Under the pieces are notes generated by a model, which was given only the letters and a program-made list of their open reading frames with translations, made no database searches and was not told the DNA's origin. Of a stretch of 64,000 nucleotides of DNA, positions 1-8,630 are shown in pieces. The first letter of the stretch is position 1; each line of letters begins with the position of its first letter. The position numbers were made by a program, and so were the translations under genes. This DNA is from Pirellulaceae bacterium (lineage in GTDB: Bacteria > Planctomycetota > Planctomycetia > Pirellulales > Pirellulaceae), in the NCBI GenBank assembly GCA_023382975.1, contig JAHDXO010000011.1, positions 125,156 through 189,155 on the forward strand, read 5' to 3'.

Positions 1-282
1 GAGCCGCGCCGTCCTTCTGGGCCGCGCCGTCCTTCTGAGCCGCGCCGTCCTTCTGAGCCGCGCCGTCCTTCTGGGCCGCGCCGTCCTTCTGAGCCGCGCC
101 GTCCTTCTGGGCCGCGCCGTCCTTCTGGGCCGCGCCGTCCTTCTGGGCCGCGCCGTCCTTTTGGGCCGCGCCGTCCTTCTGAGCCGCGCCACCGTCCTTC
201 TGGGCCGCGCCGCCGTCTTTCTGGGCCGCGCCGCCGTCTTTCTGAACCGCGCCGCCCTTCTGAGCCGCGCCATCCTTCTGCG
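1..282. repeat. 18-bp tandem repeat array (coding)
   Basis: About fifteen head-to-tail copies of an 18-base unit (plus-strand form GCCGCGCCGTCCTTCTGG) run from the window edge to about 282, with a few 21-base variants at 180-250 that add one codon. All length changes are multiples of three and keep the minus-strand frame open, so the array is inside a gene. The units near the edge are almost identical, as expected from recent slippage or unequal crossing over. Confidence 0.9.
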
Positions 283-355
283 CCGAATCACCGGCGAACA
301 CCGCCGAGCCAGCGAACAGAACACCACAAAGAGCTGCCAGTACTGCGTGTTTCAT
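1..355 (-). CDS. Secreted QKDGAA-repeat protein, 3' end outside window
   Basis: On the minus strand an ATG at 355 opens a frame that stays open to the window edge. The first 22 residues form a clear Sec signal peptide (MKHAVLAALCGVLFAGSAVF, then AGDS). After that the protein consists only of imperfect six-residue units QKDGAA, with QKDGGAA, QKGGAV and QKDGAA variants near the N-terminus and more uniform units toward the window edge. The composition (Gln, Lys, Asp, Gly, Ala) is strongly hydrophilic and low in complexity, so the exported product is probably disordered. No enzyme domain is visible. The C-terminus is missing, so a folded domain could follow. The gene is isolated, with about 275 empty bases before the next gene. 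Function unknown. Confidence 0.7.
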   Translation of the reverse strand, partial: MKHAVLAALCGVLFAGSAVFAGDSAQKDGAAQKGGAVQKDGGAAQKDGGAAQKDGGAAQKDGAAQKDGAAQKDGAAQKDGAAQKDGAAQKDGAAQKDGAAQKDGAAQKDGAAQKDGAA

Positions 356-630
356 TTGAACACTCCCAACGCGTTGAACAAGTTTCCCATACATCCTGTA
401 TTCCCCACAATGTTCCCGATCCTTAGTCGGTCTAACTTATCCAATATATCGTGCAATATCTGGACTGCAACTAGATTTTCCAGGGGACGTGCTCCTGCAA
501 CAGATCTTCGGGAATTGACAGATGCGGCAGCGTGTGTCCATGCCGGTTATACCGTCGTCGGAGACCAATCGCAGTCTGCGGCAGATGCCGAGACAGTTGA
601 TTGTTCTGGTTGGATGTGGGATGGGCGCCG

Positions 631-1539
631 TCAGTCAACCCAGCGATTTGTCATCGCGCGCAGATAACGGTCCGTGTGATCGACGATTTCAAGATTGCCG
701 GGTTCGCAAATGAACAGCCGATCATCGGGCATTTCGCCGTCCGACACGCGAATGACTTCGATCATGGCCAACAACCGCAGTTCAACCTCGACGTTTTCGG
801 AGCTCTTCGAAATCTCGCTTTCCTCGCGCCGAAGGTACTCGATGCGGCGCAGCAGCAAATCCTGCTTGTCAAACGCGATTCGGATGTTTGTCGGCAACTG
901 GGACATTGATCCAGCCTTGGCCGACTTCGGCTTTTCCGTAGCGATCACTGTGGAATTGGGTGTCTTCTGGGGATTGCAGGTACCTTCAACGACCCAGACT
1001 GGCAGTGTGCCGAGAGTCGCGGCGCGCGGCGAGTCGAAGCGGCAAGAAGCAGCCAGATTCTCCAGCAGGCTGGGCAGCCCGAGAATTGCCAGATCGGCCA
1101 TCAAGGACGGCCGAACGGAATCGGGTTCATCCAGTTTCACCGCCGCTCGTACGCGATCCAGATCGACGCGCTGAAGGATCGGTTCGTCCAGCAGGTTTCT
1201 TCGAATCCAGAGAAATCGTCCGTCGCTGATCTGTTGCACGCTGGCGACTCGATCCCCGACGGGAACATCCCAGTCAAGGCGTATCAACAATCCGCGCGGC
1301 GAACTTTTTTGCAGGTAGGCGCCCGAACCGGAGAGACGTTGGCCGAACAAATCGATGTGTTGCCGCAACTGGGCTTGGTAGACGGGCCGAGTGCCCAGTG
1401 TCTGTGCGGCTCGCCGCACGAATTCTCCGCCGGAGACCTGCGCATCGCTCGCCGCAGAAGCCGACAATTCGCTTTTCACTGCTTCTCCGGCAGACGCTAG
1501 CACCGCCGCCGCGATCAGAATCGGCAAGCTGTGTTTCAT
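631..1539 (-). CDS. Secreted protein, LolA-like fold possible
   Basis: The 302-residue product starts with a signal peptide (MKHSLPILIAAAVLASAGEA) and has no further membrane segment. The middle (roughly residues 45-125) alternates short hydrophobic strands with phrases such as RLDWDVPVGD, QISDGRFLWIRR and RVDLDRVRAA. This pattern of reading out a parameter and testing its effect is seen in LolA/outer-membrane lipoprotein sorting-like proteins of planctomycetes. I see no catalytic motif. The assignment to the LolA-like group rests on style rather than on a diagnostic motif. It stands alone, divergent from the lipoprotein group that starts at 1816. Confidence 0.65.
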   Translation of the reverse strand: MKHSLPILIAAAVLASAGEAVKSELSASAASDAQVSGGEFVRRAAQTLGTRPVYQAQLRQHIDLFGQRLSGSGAYLQKSSPRGLLIRLDWDVPVGDRVASVQQISDGRFLWIRRNLLDEPILQRVDLDRVRAAVKLDEPDSVRPSLMADLAILGLPSLLENLAASCRFDSPRAATLGTLPVWVVEGTCNPQKTPNSTVIATEKPKSAKAGSMSQLPTNIRIAFDKQDLLLRRIEYLRREESEISKSSENVEVELRLLAMIEVIRVSDGEMPDDRLFICEPGNLEIVDHTDRYLRAMTNRWVD

Positions 1540-1815
1540 GTTCCATCAGTCACGATTATGACGGTTTTGCCAAAGAAAGGGATTGTACGAAGCCGAACAT
1601 AACGCACGTGGACGTTATCTCGCAATCCAGGCACCGCGCGTGCTGCGCCGCACCGGATAGGTCGAGCCGGGCGATTGTAGAGTCGGCTGGCAGCGGGGTC
1701 TACGCCATTACGAGAGCGAAATTACCAGAGCGAATTGTGAGGCAGGCGATCCTGCGCCTGCGGTCGCCGGAATCGATTCCTGGCCGAGGGCTTGTCCGAA
1801 TTGGGGGGGAACGCG

Positions 1816-2922
1816 ATGAGAAAGAAACTTGGGTTTTGGCTGGTTTGTATGGCAGCGTCCGCATTCGCCGTCGGATGCGTGACGCCGATTGAGCATAATT
1901 TGCCGCCGGCTGAGCGATTCATGGCTCCTGGCCCCGGGGTGGGCGGCCCTGGACCCGGCGTGATGCCGCCGATGGCGCCGATGGGGCCTGGACCGATGTT
2001 TGTCGGCGGGATGCCGATGGCTGCTCCTGCCCCGGTGCAGATCTCGTTTCACCGGCCGGTGGGGATGCAAGTCCGCTGGGACGTGATGGGCGAAGGTACG
2101 TTTGATTCGGTGCCGCTGATTGTGCCGGGGCGCCAGAACTTTGGTCAGCAGGGAATCTACCGGTTGAAGCTGACCAACATCGCTGGCCGCGAAGGGGTCG
2201 AGCTGTATCCCACGCTGGAGATCGGTCCGACGACGCCGCGCACGGAAGCATACTTGGCTCACAATGCCGTCCCGGTCCAGTTCACCGAGGAAGACTTCGA
2301 CCAGGTTCTCTCCGGGAACTTTGTCAACAAAGTGATCTACCTGCCGGATCCGGCATTTCAGGAAATGGCTTTGGCCAACGTCGAGACGCTGGTGAGCACG
2401 CGATTGGATCCCGGCATGGATCCGATCACGGAAGCGGATCGGCGCGGAGCCATCCTGGCCGTGGTGCGTCTTGGAAACAAGGACATTGAACTGCCCGGCA
2501 GCAACGGCGGCGTCGCCTCGTCGATTCCCGGCAGCATGGCCGGAGTCCCGTACTGCGGTGGACCGGTGGGAATGGGAATCGGCGGGCCAGTGCCGATGGG
2601 GCCAACGGGGTTGATGCCCAGTTACGTGGCCGGAGTGACCGCGCCGACCTACGGCATGCCGATGAGCGGTACGCCGATCGGGTTGCCGGGCCCGCCGCAT
2701 ATTCCGTTGGGCGGTCCCGCGGGTCTCCAGTCTCACACGATTACGAACCATACGCGAATGCACATGCCCGAGCCGACTCGGCACATGTCCATCAGCGTTC
2801 GGCAGCAGCCCGGCTTCAGCTATCCGACGCCGCCGAATCATCTGCACATCACCGAGCAGTCGATTCATCCGACGCTGCCCTACGATCAGCCGCGGATTCT
2901 GCGGCACGAATCGGTGCAGTAG
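1816..2922 (+). CDS. Planctomycete lipoprotein, Pro/Gly/Met-rich
   Basis: The ATG at 1816 is chosen because GGGGGGA lies 5-6 bases upstream and the product then begins with a lipoprotein signal (MRKKLGFWLVCMAASAFAVGC, lipobox AVGC). The mature protein has a Gly/Pro/Met-rich N-terminal stretch, then a conserved core (about residues 70-190) with GREGVELYPTLEIG and the phrase FDQVLSGNFVNKVIYLPDP. A long low-complexity tail is rich in Gly, Pro, Met and His. The core is shared with the next gene, so the two are diverged paralogues. It heads a three-gene plus-strand group of exported proteins. The likely location is an outer or cell-surface membrane. The function is unknown. Confidence 0.8.
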   Translation: MRKKLGFWLVCMAASAFAVGCVTPIEHNLPPAERFMAPGPGVGGPGPGVMPPMAPMGPGPMFVGGMPMAAPAPVQISFHRPVGMQVRWDVMGEGTFDSVPLIVPGRQNFGQQGIYRLKLTNIAGREGVELYPTLEIGPTTPRTEAYLAHNAVPVQFTEEDFDQVLSGNFVNKVIYLPDPAFQEMALANVETLVSTRLDPGMDPITEADRRGAILAVVRLGNKDIELPGSNGGVASSIPGSMAGVPYCGGPVGMGIGGPVPMGPTGLMPSYVAGVTAPTYGMPMSGTPIGLPGPPHIPLGGPAGLQSHTITNHTRMHMPEPTRHMSISVRQQPGFSYPTPPNHLHITEQSIHPTLPYDQPRILRHESVQ

Positions 2923-2950
2923 CACGTCGAGTCCAACTGGTGACAACGAT

Positions 2951-2979
2951 GCCTCCGACCGATTCGAGTCGGCGGAGGC
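2951..2979 (+). terminator. Hairpin between two lipoprotein genes
   Basis: The sequence GCCTCCG-A-CCGA / TCGG-CGGAGGC forms an 11-bp GC-rich stem with one bulged A and a six-base loop (TTCGAG). It lies 29 bases after the stop of the upstream gene. No U-tract follows, so it may attenuate or stabilise the transcript rather than terminate it fully. Confidence 0.4.
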
Positions 2980-3035
2980 GTTGCGGACAACGCTTGTTAT
3001 TCATCTTCTCATCCGACCGCCAGCAAGGCGCATCC

Positions 3036-3902
3036 ATGTCCGGCAATCTGCGAGACAATCCGAGCCACCGCCAGCGAGCGAGCAACGCGTTGCCGCGGCT
3101 GCCGCTGCTGGCTTGGCTGTTGCTGCTCGGTGTATGCGGCGTGGCGAGTGGCCAGCGGCCCGTCCACTACTTCCACTCGGCCCATTTGCCGCCCGGCACC
3201 GTGGGACAAGGGCAATTGCTGCGGGGCGGTCCGCTGCCGGGCTATTTCCAACCGGTCGAGATCCAGGCTCCGCGCGGAGCCCGGATCTCCCTGGCGGTGG
3301 ACGGCCAATTCCAATCTCCGCAGGAAGCACCGGTGATGGCCGGGATGTTGATCGGCGCCGTGTACCGTTTCAAGGTGTCGGGTATTCCTCGCCGCGAAGG
3401 CTTCGAGGTGTTCCCGACGATCGAAGTGATCAACCGGTTGTATCCGCCGCCCGGTTTGGCGACGCACTTTCCGATTCCCGTCCAGTTGACGCAGGAGGAA
3501 CTGGAAATGGCGTTGTCCGGAAATTTCGTGACGCGAGTGATCTATCTGGAGAATCCGAACAACGCCTTGCCGGTGCAGAGCGATCCGCAGCGTCAGTTGT
3601 ACTACGAGGTCCGCGGAATCGACGATCCGCTTCAAGTCGCCGATCGACTCGGCCGGCCGGTGGCCATTCTGAGAATGGGGTCGCGCGTGCCGGATTTCGA
3701 CGCGGTCTCGCAGCGGTTTCTATTCGACTCGCCTCCGCTGCTGCCGCTAACGAAGCCCGCCCCGCTGCCCGACCGTCGTTCGGGTCTCGAAGATCCGCCG
3801 GAGAACAACGGTGTATACCGCCGCGTTCCACTCGCGCCGTCAGCCGCTTCGGTATCGGGCGACGGGTTGCACCGTTTCGGAAACAATCCTTCGTTGAGGT
3901 AG
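3036..3902 (+). CDS. Secreted paralogue of the preceding lipoprotein
   Basis: The start at 3036 (MSGNLRDNPS...) places a signal segment LLAWLLLLGVCGVASGQ at residues 27-43. An in-frame ATG at 2940 would overlap the intergenic hairpin and give a basic leader, so it is less likely. The core repeats the architecture of the upstream protein: GIPRREGFEVFPTIEVINR, then TQEELEMALSGNFVTRVIYL. This is clear internal homology. It lacks a lipobox Cys, ending instead in an ordinary signal-peptidase-I site (ASGQ). The downstream lipoprotein gene begins 6 bases after its stop, so these are probably cotranscribed. Role unknown; an envelope structural role is inferred from context only. Confidence 0.75.
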   Translation: MSGNLRDNPSHRQRASNALPRLPLLAWLLLLGVCGVASGQRPVHYFHSAHLPPGTVGQGQLLRGGPLPGYFQPVEIQAPRGARISLAVDGQFQSPQEAPVMAGMLIGAVYRFKVSGIPRREGFEVFPTIEVINRLYPPPGLATHFPIPVQLTQEELEMALSGNFVTRVIYLENPNNALPVQSDPQRQLYYEVRGIDDPLQVADRLGRPVAILRMGSRVPDFDAVSQRFLFDSPPLLPLTKPAPLPDRRSGLEDPPENNGVYRRVPLAPSAASVSGDGLHRFGNNPSLR

Positions 3903-3908
3903 TAGGCC

Positions 3909-5222
3909 ATGCCGCGGACCAATGCGATCACCAAGCCACGATGGACGCGTATCGCGGGATTGGCACCCGTGTGGCGGCTGAGCCGCCTGGGCCTGTTGGT
4001 CTGCGCATCGCTGTTGCTGTGTTCTTGCCGAACCATGTTGTCGCCCGATTCGGCGCGGGTTTCCAACGCGCCGAGTGGATTGACCCGTAGTCCTGCGATG
4101 CAGCCGGCCGCGAGCATGCCGTTCGGCGGCGCAGCCATTTCGTCCGGCGTGCAGCAGGCTGCCTACTATCCCCCAGCGCTGCCGCCCAACGCGTGGACAG
4201 GAGCGCCAGCGCCGCACGGCGCCGGCTGCTGTCCACCCGGCATGGTCGGCGCTGGGCCGCCCGAGGACATGTACGCGACTGCTTGGCGCCCGCCGGGAAT
4301 GACGGACGTTTGGCCGGCCGACGAGTATTTGTTTGACGGCGGCGACCATCCGCCCCCGGTCGAAGTGATGCAGGACTGGACGGTGTTGGGGCTCGACCAG
4401 GAAGACACGATCGCGCACTACGACACGCTGGACGGACGCACTCGGATCGAAGCGGCCAACCGCGTGCCGATTTATGCGCCCCGGTTTGCTTCGGTTCGAC
4501 AGATCGCCAGCGCATCGATGAGCCACGGGCGGGATCGTCTGGCGGGCGTCGAGTTGCCGACGGCTCCGGTGCTGCAGGAAGAGCAACAGTTGGCTACGAC
4601 GGTCGTCCAGCCGATTCAACCGGGCCAGAACTTGGGCATCAAAGCCTCGCAGGACTTCCGCGAACGGCTGCAAACGGTGGGGGTCACGGGCGACGTTCTA
4701 CTAGCCCGGATCGACAACCGCTTCAAAATCCACGAAGACTTCCAAATTATCCGCGACGGCAAGTTTGACAGTTCCGAAAAAGCGCGTCTGGCAATTTGGC
4801 TGGCCGCGGCGCAGGCTTGGGAGTCCGATCAAGCCGCCCAGGTGATGATCGACCGGGTCACGGCCGTTCTGACCACCGGGCACCGCAGCGCCCAGTCCGT
4901 CTACGAATACGAGTTGCCCGAAGGCAAACCGCGGCTGCGGATTGTCAAAGTCGCGTCGGCCGCCCAGGCGCAGCCCGGCGAGGAGATTGAATTCACGCTC
5001 CGGTTCGACAATCTTGGGGATCAAGTTCTCGGCAACGTCACGGTCATCGACAATCTGGCGACTCGATTGGAGTACCTGCCGAACACCGCCGAGTGCTCGC
5101 GGAACGCACGGTTCCTCACCCAGGAAAACGACGGCGAATCATTAGTGCTGCGATGGGAAATTCTGGACCCGCTTCCGGTCGGCGAAGGCGGGATCATCCG
5201 ATTCCGTTGTCGCGTCCGCTAA
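3909..5222 (+). CDS. DUF11-domain surface lipoprotein
   Basis: The 437-residue protein has an extended basic N-terminus followed by a lipoprotein signal (LLVCASLLLCSC). Residues about 60-150 are Pro/Ala/Gly-rich with PPALPPNAW and APAPHGAGCCPP. The final ~95 residues match the DUF11/OmcB-type Ig-like repeat: a strand-rich segment with ASAAQAQPGEEIEFTLRF, NLGDQVLGNVTVIDNL and a C-terminal GGIIRFRCRVR. DUF11 domains are extracellular beta-sandwiches of surface and cross-linked envelope proteins. It is the third gene of the exported-protein group. Enzymatic activity is not suggested. Confidence 0.8.
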   Translation: MPRTNAITKPRWTRIAGLAPVWRLSRLGLLVCASLLLCSCRTMLSPDSARVSNAPSGLTRSPAMQPAASMPFGGAAISSGVQQAAYYPPALPPNAWTGAPAPHGAGCCPPGMVGAGPPEDMYATAWRPPGMTDVWPADEYLFDGGDHPPPVEVMQDWTVLGLDQEDTIAHYDTLDGRTRIEAANRVPIYAPRFASVRQIASASMSHGRDRLAGVELPTAPVLQEEQQLATTVVQPIQPGQNLGIKASQDFRERLQTVGVTGDVLLARIDNRFKIHEDFQIIRDGKFDSSEKARLAIWLAAAQAWESDQAAQVMIDRVTAVLTTGHRSAQSVYEYELPEGKPRLRIVKVASAAQAQPGEEIEFTLRFDNLGDQVLGNVTVIDNLATRLEYLPNTAECSRNARFLTQENDGESLVLRWEILDPLPVGEGGIIRFRCRVR

Positions 5223-5386
5223 TCGGAATTGGAATCGGACGCGAATATGGAACTGGCTGCGGAACCCGGACGTTCGGCGCCTGTTCCATTTTCCGGTCGG
5301 AGCGTCTGGTTGCCGGAGCGAAACGGGGCTCATACAATCTACCGTAGGTTTCCTCCAAGCCCCCCACTCGATATGAGCGTGACCGT

Positions 5387-6328
5387 ATGGCCAGGAAAGT
5401 AATCATCGACTGTGATCCGGGGATCGATGATGCGGTCGCGATCTGTTTGGCTTTGTTCGACCCCCGCCTCGAAGTGCTCGGTGTGACGGCGGTCGAGGGC
5501 AACGTGGCGGCGGCGCGAGCCAGTCTGAATGTGCAGACCGTGGTCGACCAATTGGACCCGCCTCGCTATCCGCGACTCGGCGCCGCGACGCCCTTGGAGG
5601 CGGCGCCGGCGATCGACATGCGGCACTTGCACGGCGAAAACGGTCTGGGCAATGCCGATTTTCCCGTATCGCAACTCCACCATCAGCATCCGTCCGAGAA
5701 GATCCTGTGTGACGAAATCCGCTCGGCGCCCGACCAGGTGACGTTGCTGTGCCTGGGGCCGTTGAGCAACCTGTCGCGCGCCTTCCAGCGCGATCCCACC
5801 CTGTCGCAGGCGATCGACCAGATCATCATCTCGGGCGGCAGTGCCGACTGCCGGGGCGATGTGACTCCGGTGGCCGAATTCAACATGTTCTACGATCCAC
5901 TCGCCGCGCGGGCCGTCTTCCGCTCGCCGACGACCAAGATTCTCATTCCGCTGGAGATCACGCAGCAAGTCCGTTTGAATTTGGACTTGGTCGATCAATT
6001 GCCGGACGAGAACACGCGCGCCGGCCACTTGCTCCGCCGTCTCGTCCCGTTCGCCTTTCGCGCTTACCGGCAACTGCTCGGTCGCGAGAACATCTGCTTG
6101 CAGAGCGTCGTCACGCTGGCCGCCGCGCTGCATCCCGAGTTGTTCTCGGTGCAAGAGATGGAAGGCGACGTCGAAACGACCGGCGAACTGACCCGAGGCG
6201 TCACCGTCTTCGACCGTCGCGGGATTGCGCCGTCCCGGTCCACGATCGGCGTCGCCACCGAGGTGGACGTTGCCGCCGTCACCGACTGCATCCTCCGTGG
6301 CCTCGCCGAAGCCGGCCGCGCCACATAG
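5387..6328 (+). CDS. Inosine/uridine-preferring nucleoside hydrolase family
   Basis: The N-terminus MARKVIIDCDPGIDDAVAI carries the DxDPGxDD calcium/nucleoside-binding motif that defines the family. The 313-residue length is the usual one. The middle has VTLLCLGPLSNLSRAF, the TxxxxGPLTN-like element, followed by IISGGSADCRGDVTPVAEFNMFYDPLAARAVF, the conserved stretch N-terminal to the second half of the pocket. The enzyme hydrolyses the N-glycosidic bond of ribonucleosides to base plus ribose in the cytoplasm. Which nucleoside it prefers cannot be read from the sequence. It is a single-gene unit between the lipoprotein group and the restriction-modification gene. Confidence 0.92.
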   Translation: MARKVIIDCDPGIDDAVAICLALFDPRLEVLGVTAVEGNVAAARASLNVQTVVDQLDPPRYPRLGAATPLEAAPAIDMRHLHGENGLGNADFPVSQLHHQHPSEKILCDEIRSAPDQVTLLCLGPLSNLSRAFQRDPTLSQAIDQIIISGGSADCRGDVTPVAEFNMFYDPLAARAVFRSPTTKILIPLEITQQVRLNLDLVDQLPDENTRAGHLLRRLVPFAFRAYRQLLGRENICLQSVVTLAAALHPELFSVQEMEGDVETTGELTRGVTVFDRRGIAPSRSTIGVATEVDVAAVTDCILRGLAEAGRAT

Positions 6329-6429
6329 CACGGGTTCTTCGCAGTTGGCGGAGTGAGTTCTTGTCATGACACAACCGATCGGCTACGATTCGTTGCAATC
6401 AACGGTTAACGCTCCCAGAGGATGCTGTC

Positions 6430-8589
6430 TTGAAGGACTTCGAGAAACCCCTGCCTTCGGCCCTCTTGAACATCGAGCAAAAAGACCGCTCCAACCTATT
6501 TGCTTGGCGAGGTCAATTCTCCCCGCAACTGATCCAATATTTGTTCCAGGCCTACTGTCTGCCTGGTTCTGTCGTCCTGGATCCGTTTGCGGGTAGCGGA
6601 ACCGTGCTGTGCGAATCGGCTCGAATGTCTTTTGCGGCATACGGATTTGAAATCAATCCGGCGGCATGGGTGTTCAGCAAAGTGTACGAATTCGCGAATA
6701 CCGATGCACACGAGAGGAAGGCCGCTACGACAGAACTCCGCCAGCGAGTAGAAGATGAGTTTGAAATAGTCCTCTTTGCGAAGGACCATCTGCCGCCCGA
6801 CTTGCTCGAAGGGAAGATCCTTGCGATCGGAACCGGCCTAAGTGACCGGGCCAAGATCCTCTGCAATGCGCTAGTCGTGCTGCTTGACGTTCACAACAAC
6901 AAGGTCACGAATCAGTTGGTCCACGAGAAACTTGCCGAGCTGAGCCGATTGGTGATCGATCTGCCCTTCTCGACTCAGCCTATCAAGGCCGATCTGCAAG
7001 ATGCCCGGACGCTGTCCCTGGCACCAAGTTCCGTGGATTTCGCCATCACGTCGCCGCCGTACATCAACGTCTTCAATTATCATCAGAACTACCGCAGATC
7101 CGTAGAACTGCTTGGCTGGGATCTGCTGCGCGTGGCGCGATCCGAAATCGGGTCCAACCGGGCAAATCGCGGCAACCGGTTCCTGACAGTTGCGCAGTAT
7201 TGCCTTGACATGAGTAACGCAATCCATGAGATGTATCGGGTACTCAAGCGCGCAGGTCGGGCGGTGCTCATCGTGGGCCACGAGTCAAGAGTCCTGGGCG
7301 TGCCCTTCTTCAACGCTGATATCATCGAACGCCTCGCCTGCGATACAGGACTCTTCGAACTCGTGCTTCGTCAGCAGAGGGTCTTCGTCAACCGATTTGG
7401 GAAATCTATCCGGGAAGATGTATTGAATCTGGTGAAAGCAGGCAAGCCACCGGATTCGCGATCGATCGAACGTGTTGCAAGAACTGTCGCGTTCGACGCA
7501 TTCCAGTCTGCCTCGTTGAAGGTGTCGGACTCTGATCAAGGATTGCTTTCCGACGCAATGGAGCGAATCAGTCGCATCGAGGGAACTATGCACTTTGCAA
7601 GTTCCAGTTACCCCTACTATCACACGCGGGAAGGTGTCTTCATGGTAAAGGAAGACGAGCCGGCTAAGCAGGTGTCAGTACCCCCCCTACCAACGCCTCA
7701 TCTTGACAAATTGAAAGCTCTGCTCCAGAACCGTCGCCTGCCCGACGTGGACAAGCCTCGGGTTGAAGAAGCCATCGCCCGTTATCACGACTGGATAGGC
7801 GAACTTGAAAATGTCAAGTCAACTCGGAAGGACGCAGTGCGAAAGCTGGTGGAAGCAACCAACCGGTACAAGACTTTCGTCGAATTGGATTTGATCTTTG
7901 ATAGTCCGGAAGATTTCTTGTTTAGGCAGAGAGGTCAATTGAAACTGGACAACACCGTCCTGGAAGAGTTCCTGCCACAATTGATCTTTCGAAGTCTGGA
8001 TCTAGGCAGAGGATCGTTTGAGTTTGGGCCGTCCAATACGTTCGCTGGCTTGAGCTTCGGCTCATCACTTGCTGGAACCGGAAGTGGAGGCCATCCGAGG
8101 CTGCGAACGAAGAACCAAGATTTCGTCGTTGGCAAGCGACTCTATCTCATGACTTCGTTTCACAAAGATTTCCACGAATCCCAAACGGTCGAAGCCCATC
8201 TGGGTTTCGTCTGTGCCGAATGCAAGACAAATCTAGACAAGACCATGTTTCAAGAAGCAGTGGCGACTAGCCGAGATCTCAAAATCGCCGTACCATCCTC
8301 GCTGTACTTCTTGATTTGCGAGTTTCTGGATATGACACCCGTATCGATAACTCCCACGCAGATTGACGATGTGCTGATCGTCAGAAAGTCTAAGCGGATG
8401 TCATCGAATATCCGACAAGAATACCGTAGTGCTGGGGCAAGACGCGAACATCGGCAAGCATACGCCGAGTTCTTGGACTCCGCGAAGTTCTATCCGGACG
8501 TTTTTCAACGCATGGTCGACCGAATCGATAGCCTTCATCAGGATGCCGCGCCCGAGACAGAACACGTTTTGAAACAAGGCCACTTCTGA
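6430..8589 (+). CDS. Fused DNA methyltransferase / Bpu10I-like endonuclease
   Basis: The start is a TTG preceded by AGAGGA at 6417-6422; no better start exists in frame. Residues 1-330 are an N4/N6 amino-methyltransferase: SAM-binding motif DPFAGSGT at 51-58 and catalytic TSPPY at 207-211. The order is SAM motif first, catalytic motif second. Residues 410-480 are a charged, probably helical linker. The C-terminal part (about 485-719) resembles the Bpu10I restriction endonuclease family: RGQLKLDNTVLEEFLPQLIF, and AECKTNLDKTMFQEA, where E597-x-K599, with D563 (KNQDF) upstream, could form a PD-(D/E)xK site. The protein would thus modify and cut DNA from one chain. No separate restriction subunit is nearby. 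Codon use is less GC-rich than in the neighbours, suggesting transfer. Confidence 0.82.
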   Translation: MKDFEKPLPSALLNIEQKDRSNLFAWRGQFSPQLIQYLFQAYCLPGSVVLDPFAGSGTVLCESARMSFAAYGFEINPAAWVFSKVYEFANTDAHERKAATTELRQRVEDEFEIVLFAKDHLPPDLLEGKILAIGTGLSDRAKILCNALVVLLDVHNNKVTNQLVHEKLAELSRLVIDLPFSTQPIKADLQDARTLSLAPSSVDFAITSPPYINVFNYHQNYRRSVELLGWDLLRVARSEIGSNRANRGNRFLTVAQYCLDMSNAIHEMYRVLKRAGRAVLIVGHESRVLGVPFFNADIIERLACDTGLFELVLRQQRVFVNRFGKSIREDVLNLVKAGKPPDSRSIERVARTVAFDAFQSASLKVSDSDQGLLSDAMERISRIEGTMHFASSSYPYYHTREGVFMVKEDEPAKQVSVPPLPTPHLDKLKALLQNRRLPDVDKPRVEEAIARYHDWIGELENVKSTRKDAVRKLVEATNRYKTFVELDLIFDSPEDFLFRQRGQLKLDNTVLEEFLPQLIFRSLDLGRGSFEFGPSNTFAGLSFGSSLAGTGSGGHPRLRTKNQDFVVGKRLYLMTSFHKDFHESQTVEAHLGFVCAECKTNLDKTMFQEAVATSRDLKIAVPSSLYFLICEFLDMTPVSITPTQIDDVLIVRKSKRMSSNIRQEYRSAGARREHRQAYAEFLDSAKFYPDVFQRMVDRIDSLHQDAAPETEHVLKQGHF

Positions 8590-8630
8590 TAGGTTTGACG
8601 CACGATGCCAGAACCTTGGCTCGACGGTTT

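Noticed and set aside
1-282. Possible CRISPR array at the window edge
   Set aside because: The 18-base units are directly joined without spacers and are in frame within a gene; it is a coding tandem repeat.
161-667. Plus-strand open frame of 168 codons over the repeat
   Set aside because: It is the antisense of the QKDGAA repeat gene plus intergenic DNA, has no ribosome-binding site and reads as Arg/Ala-rich low complexity.
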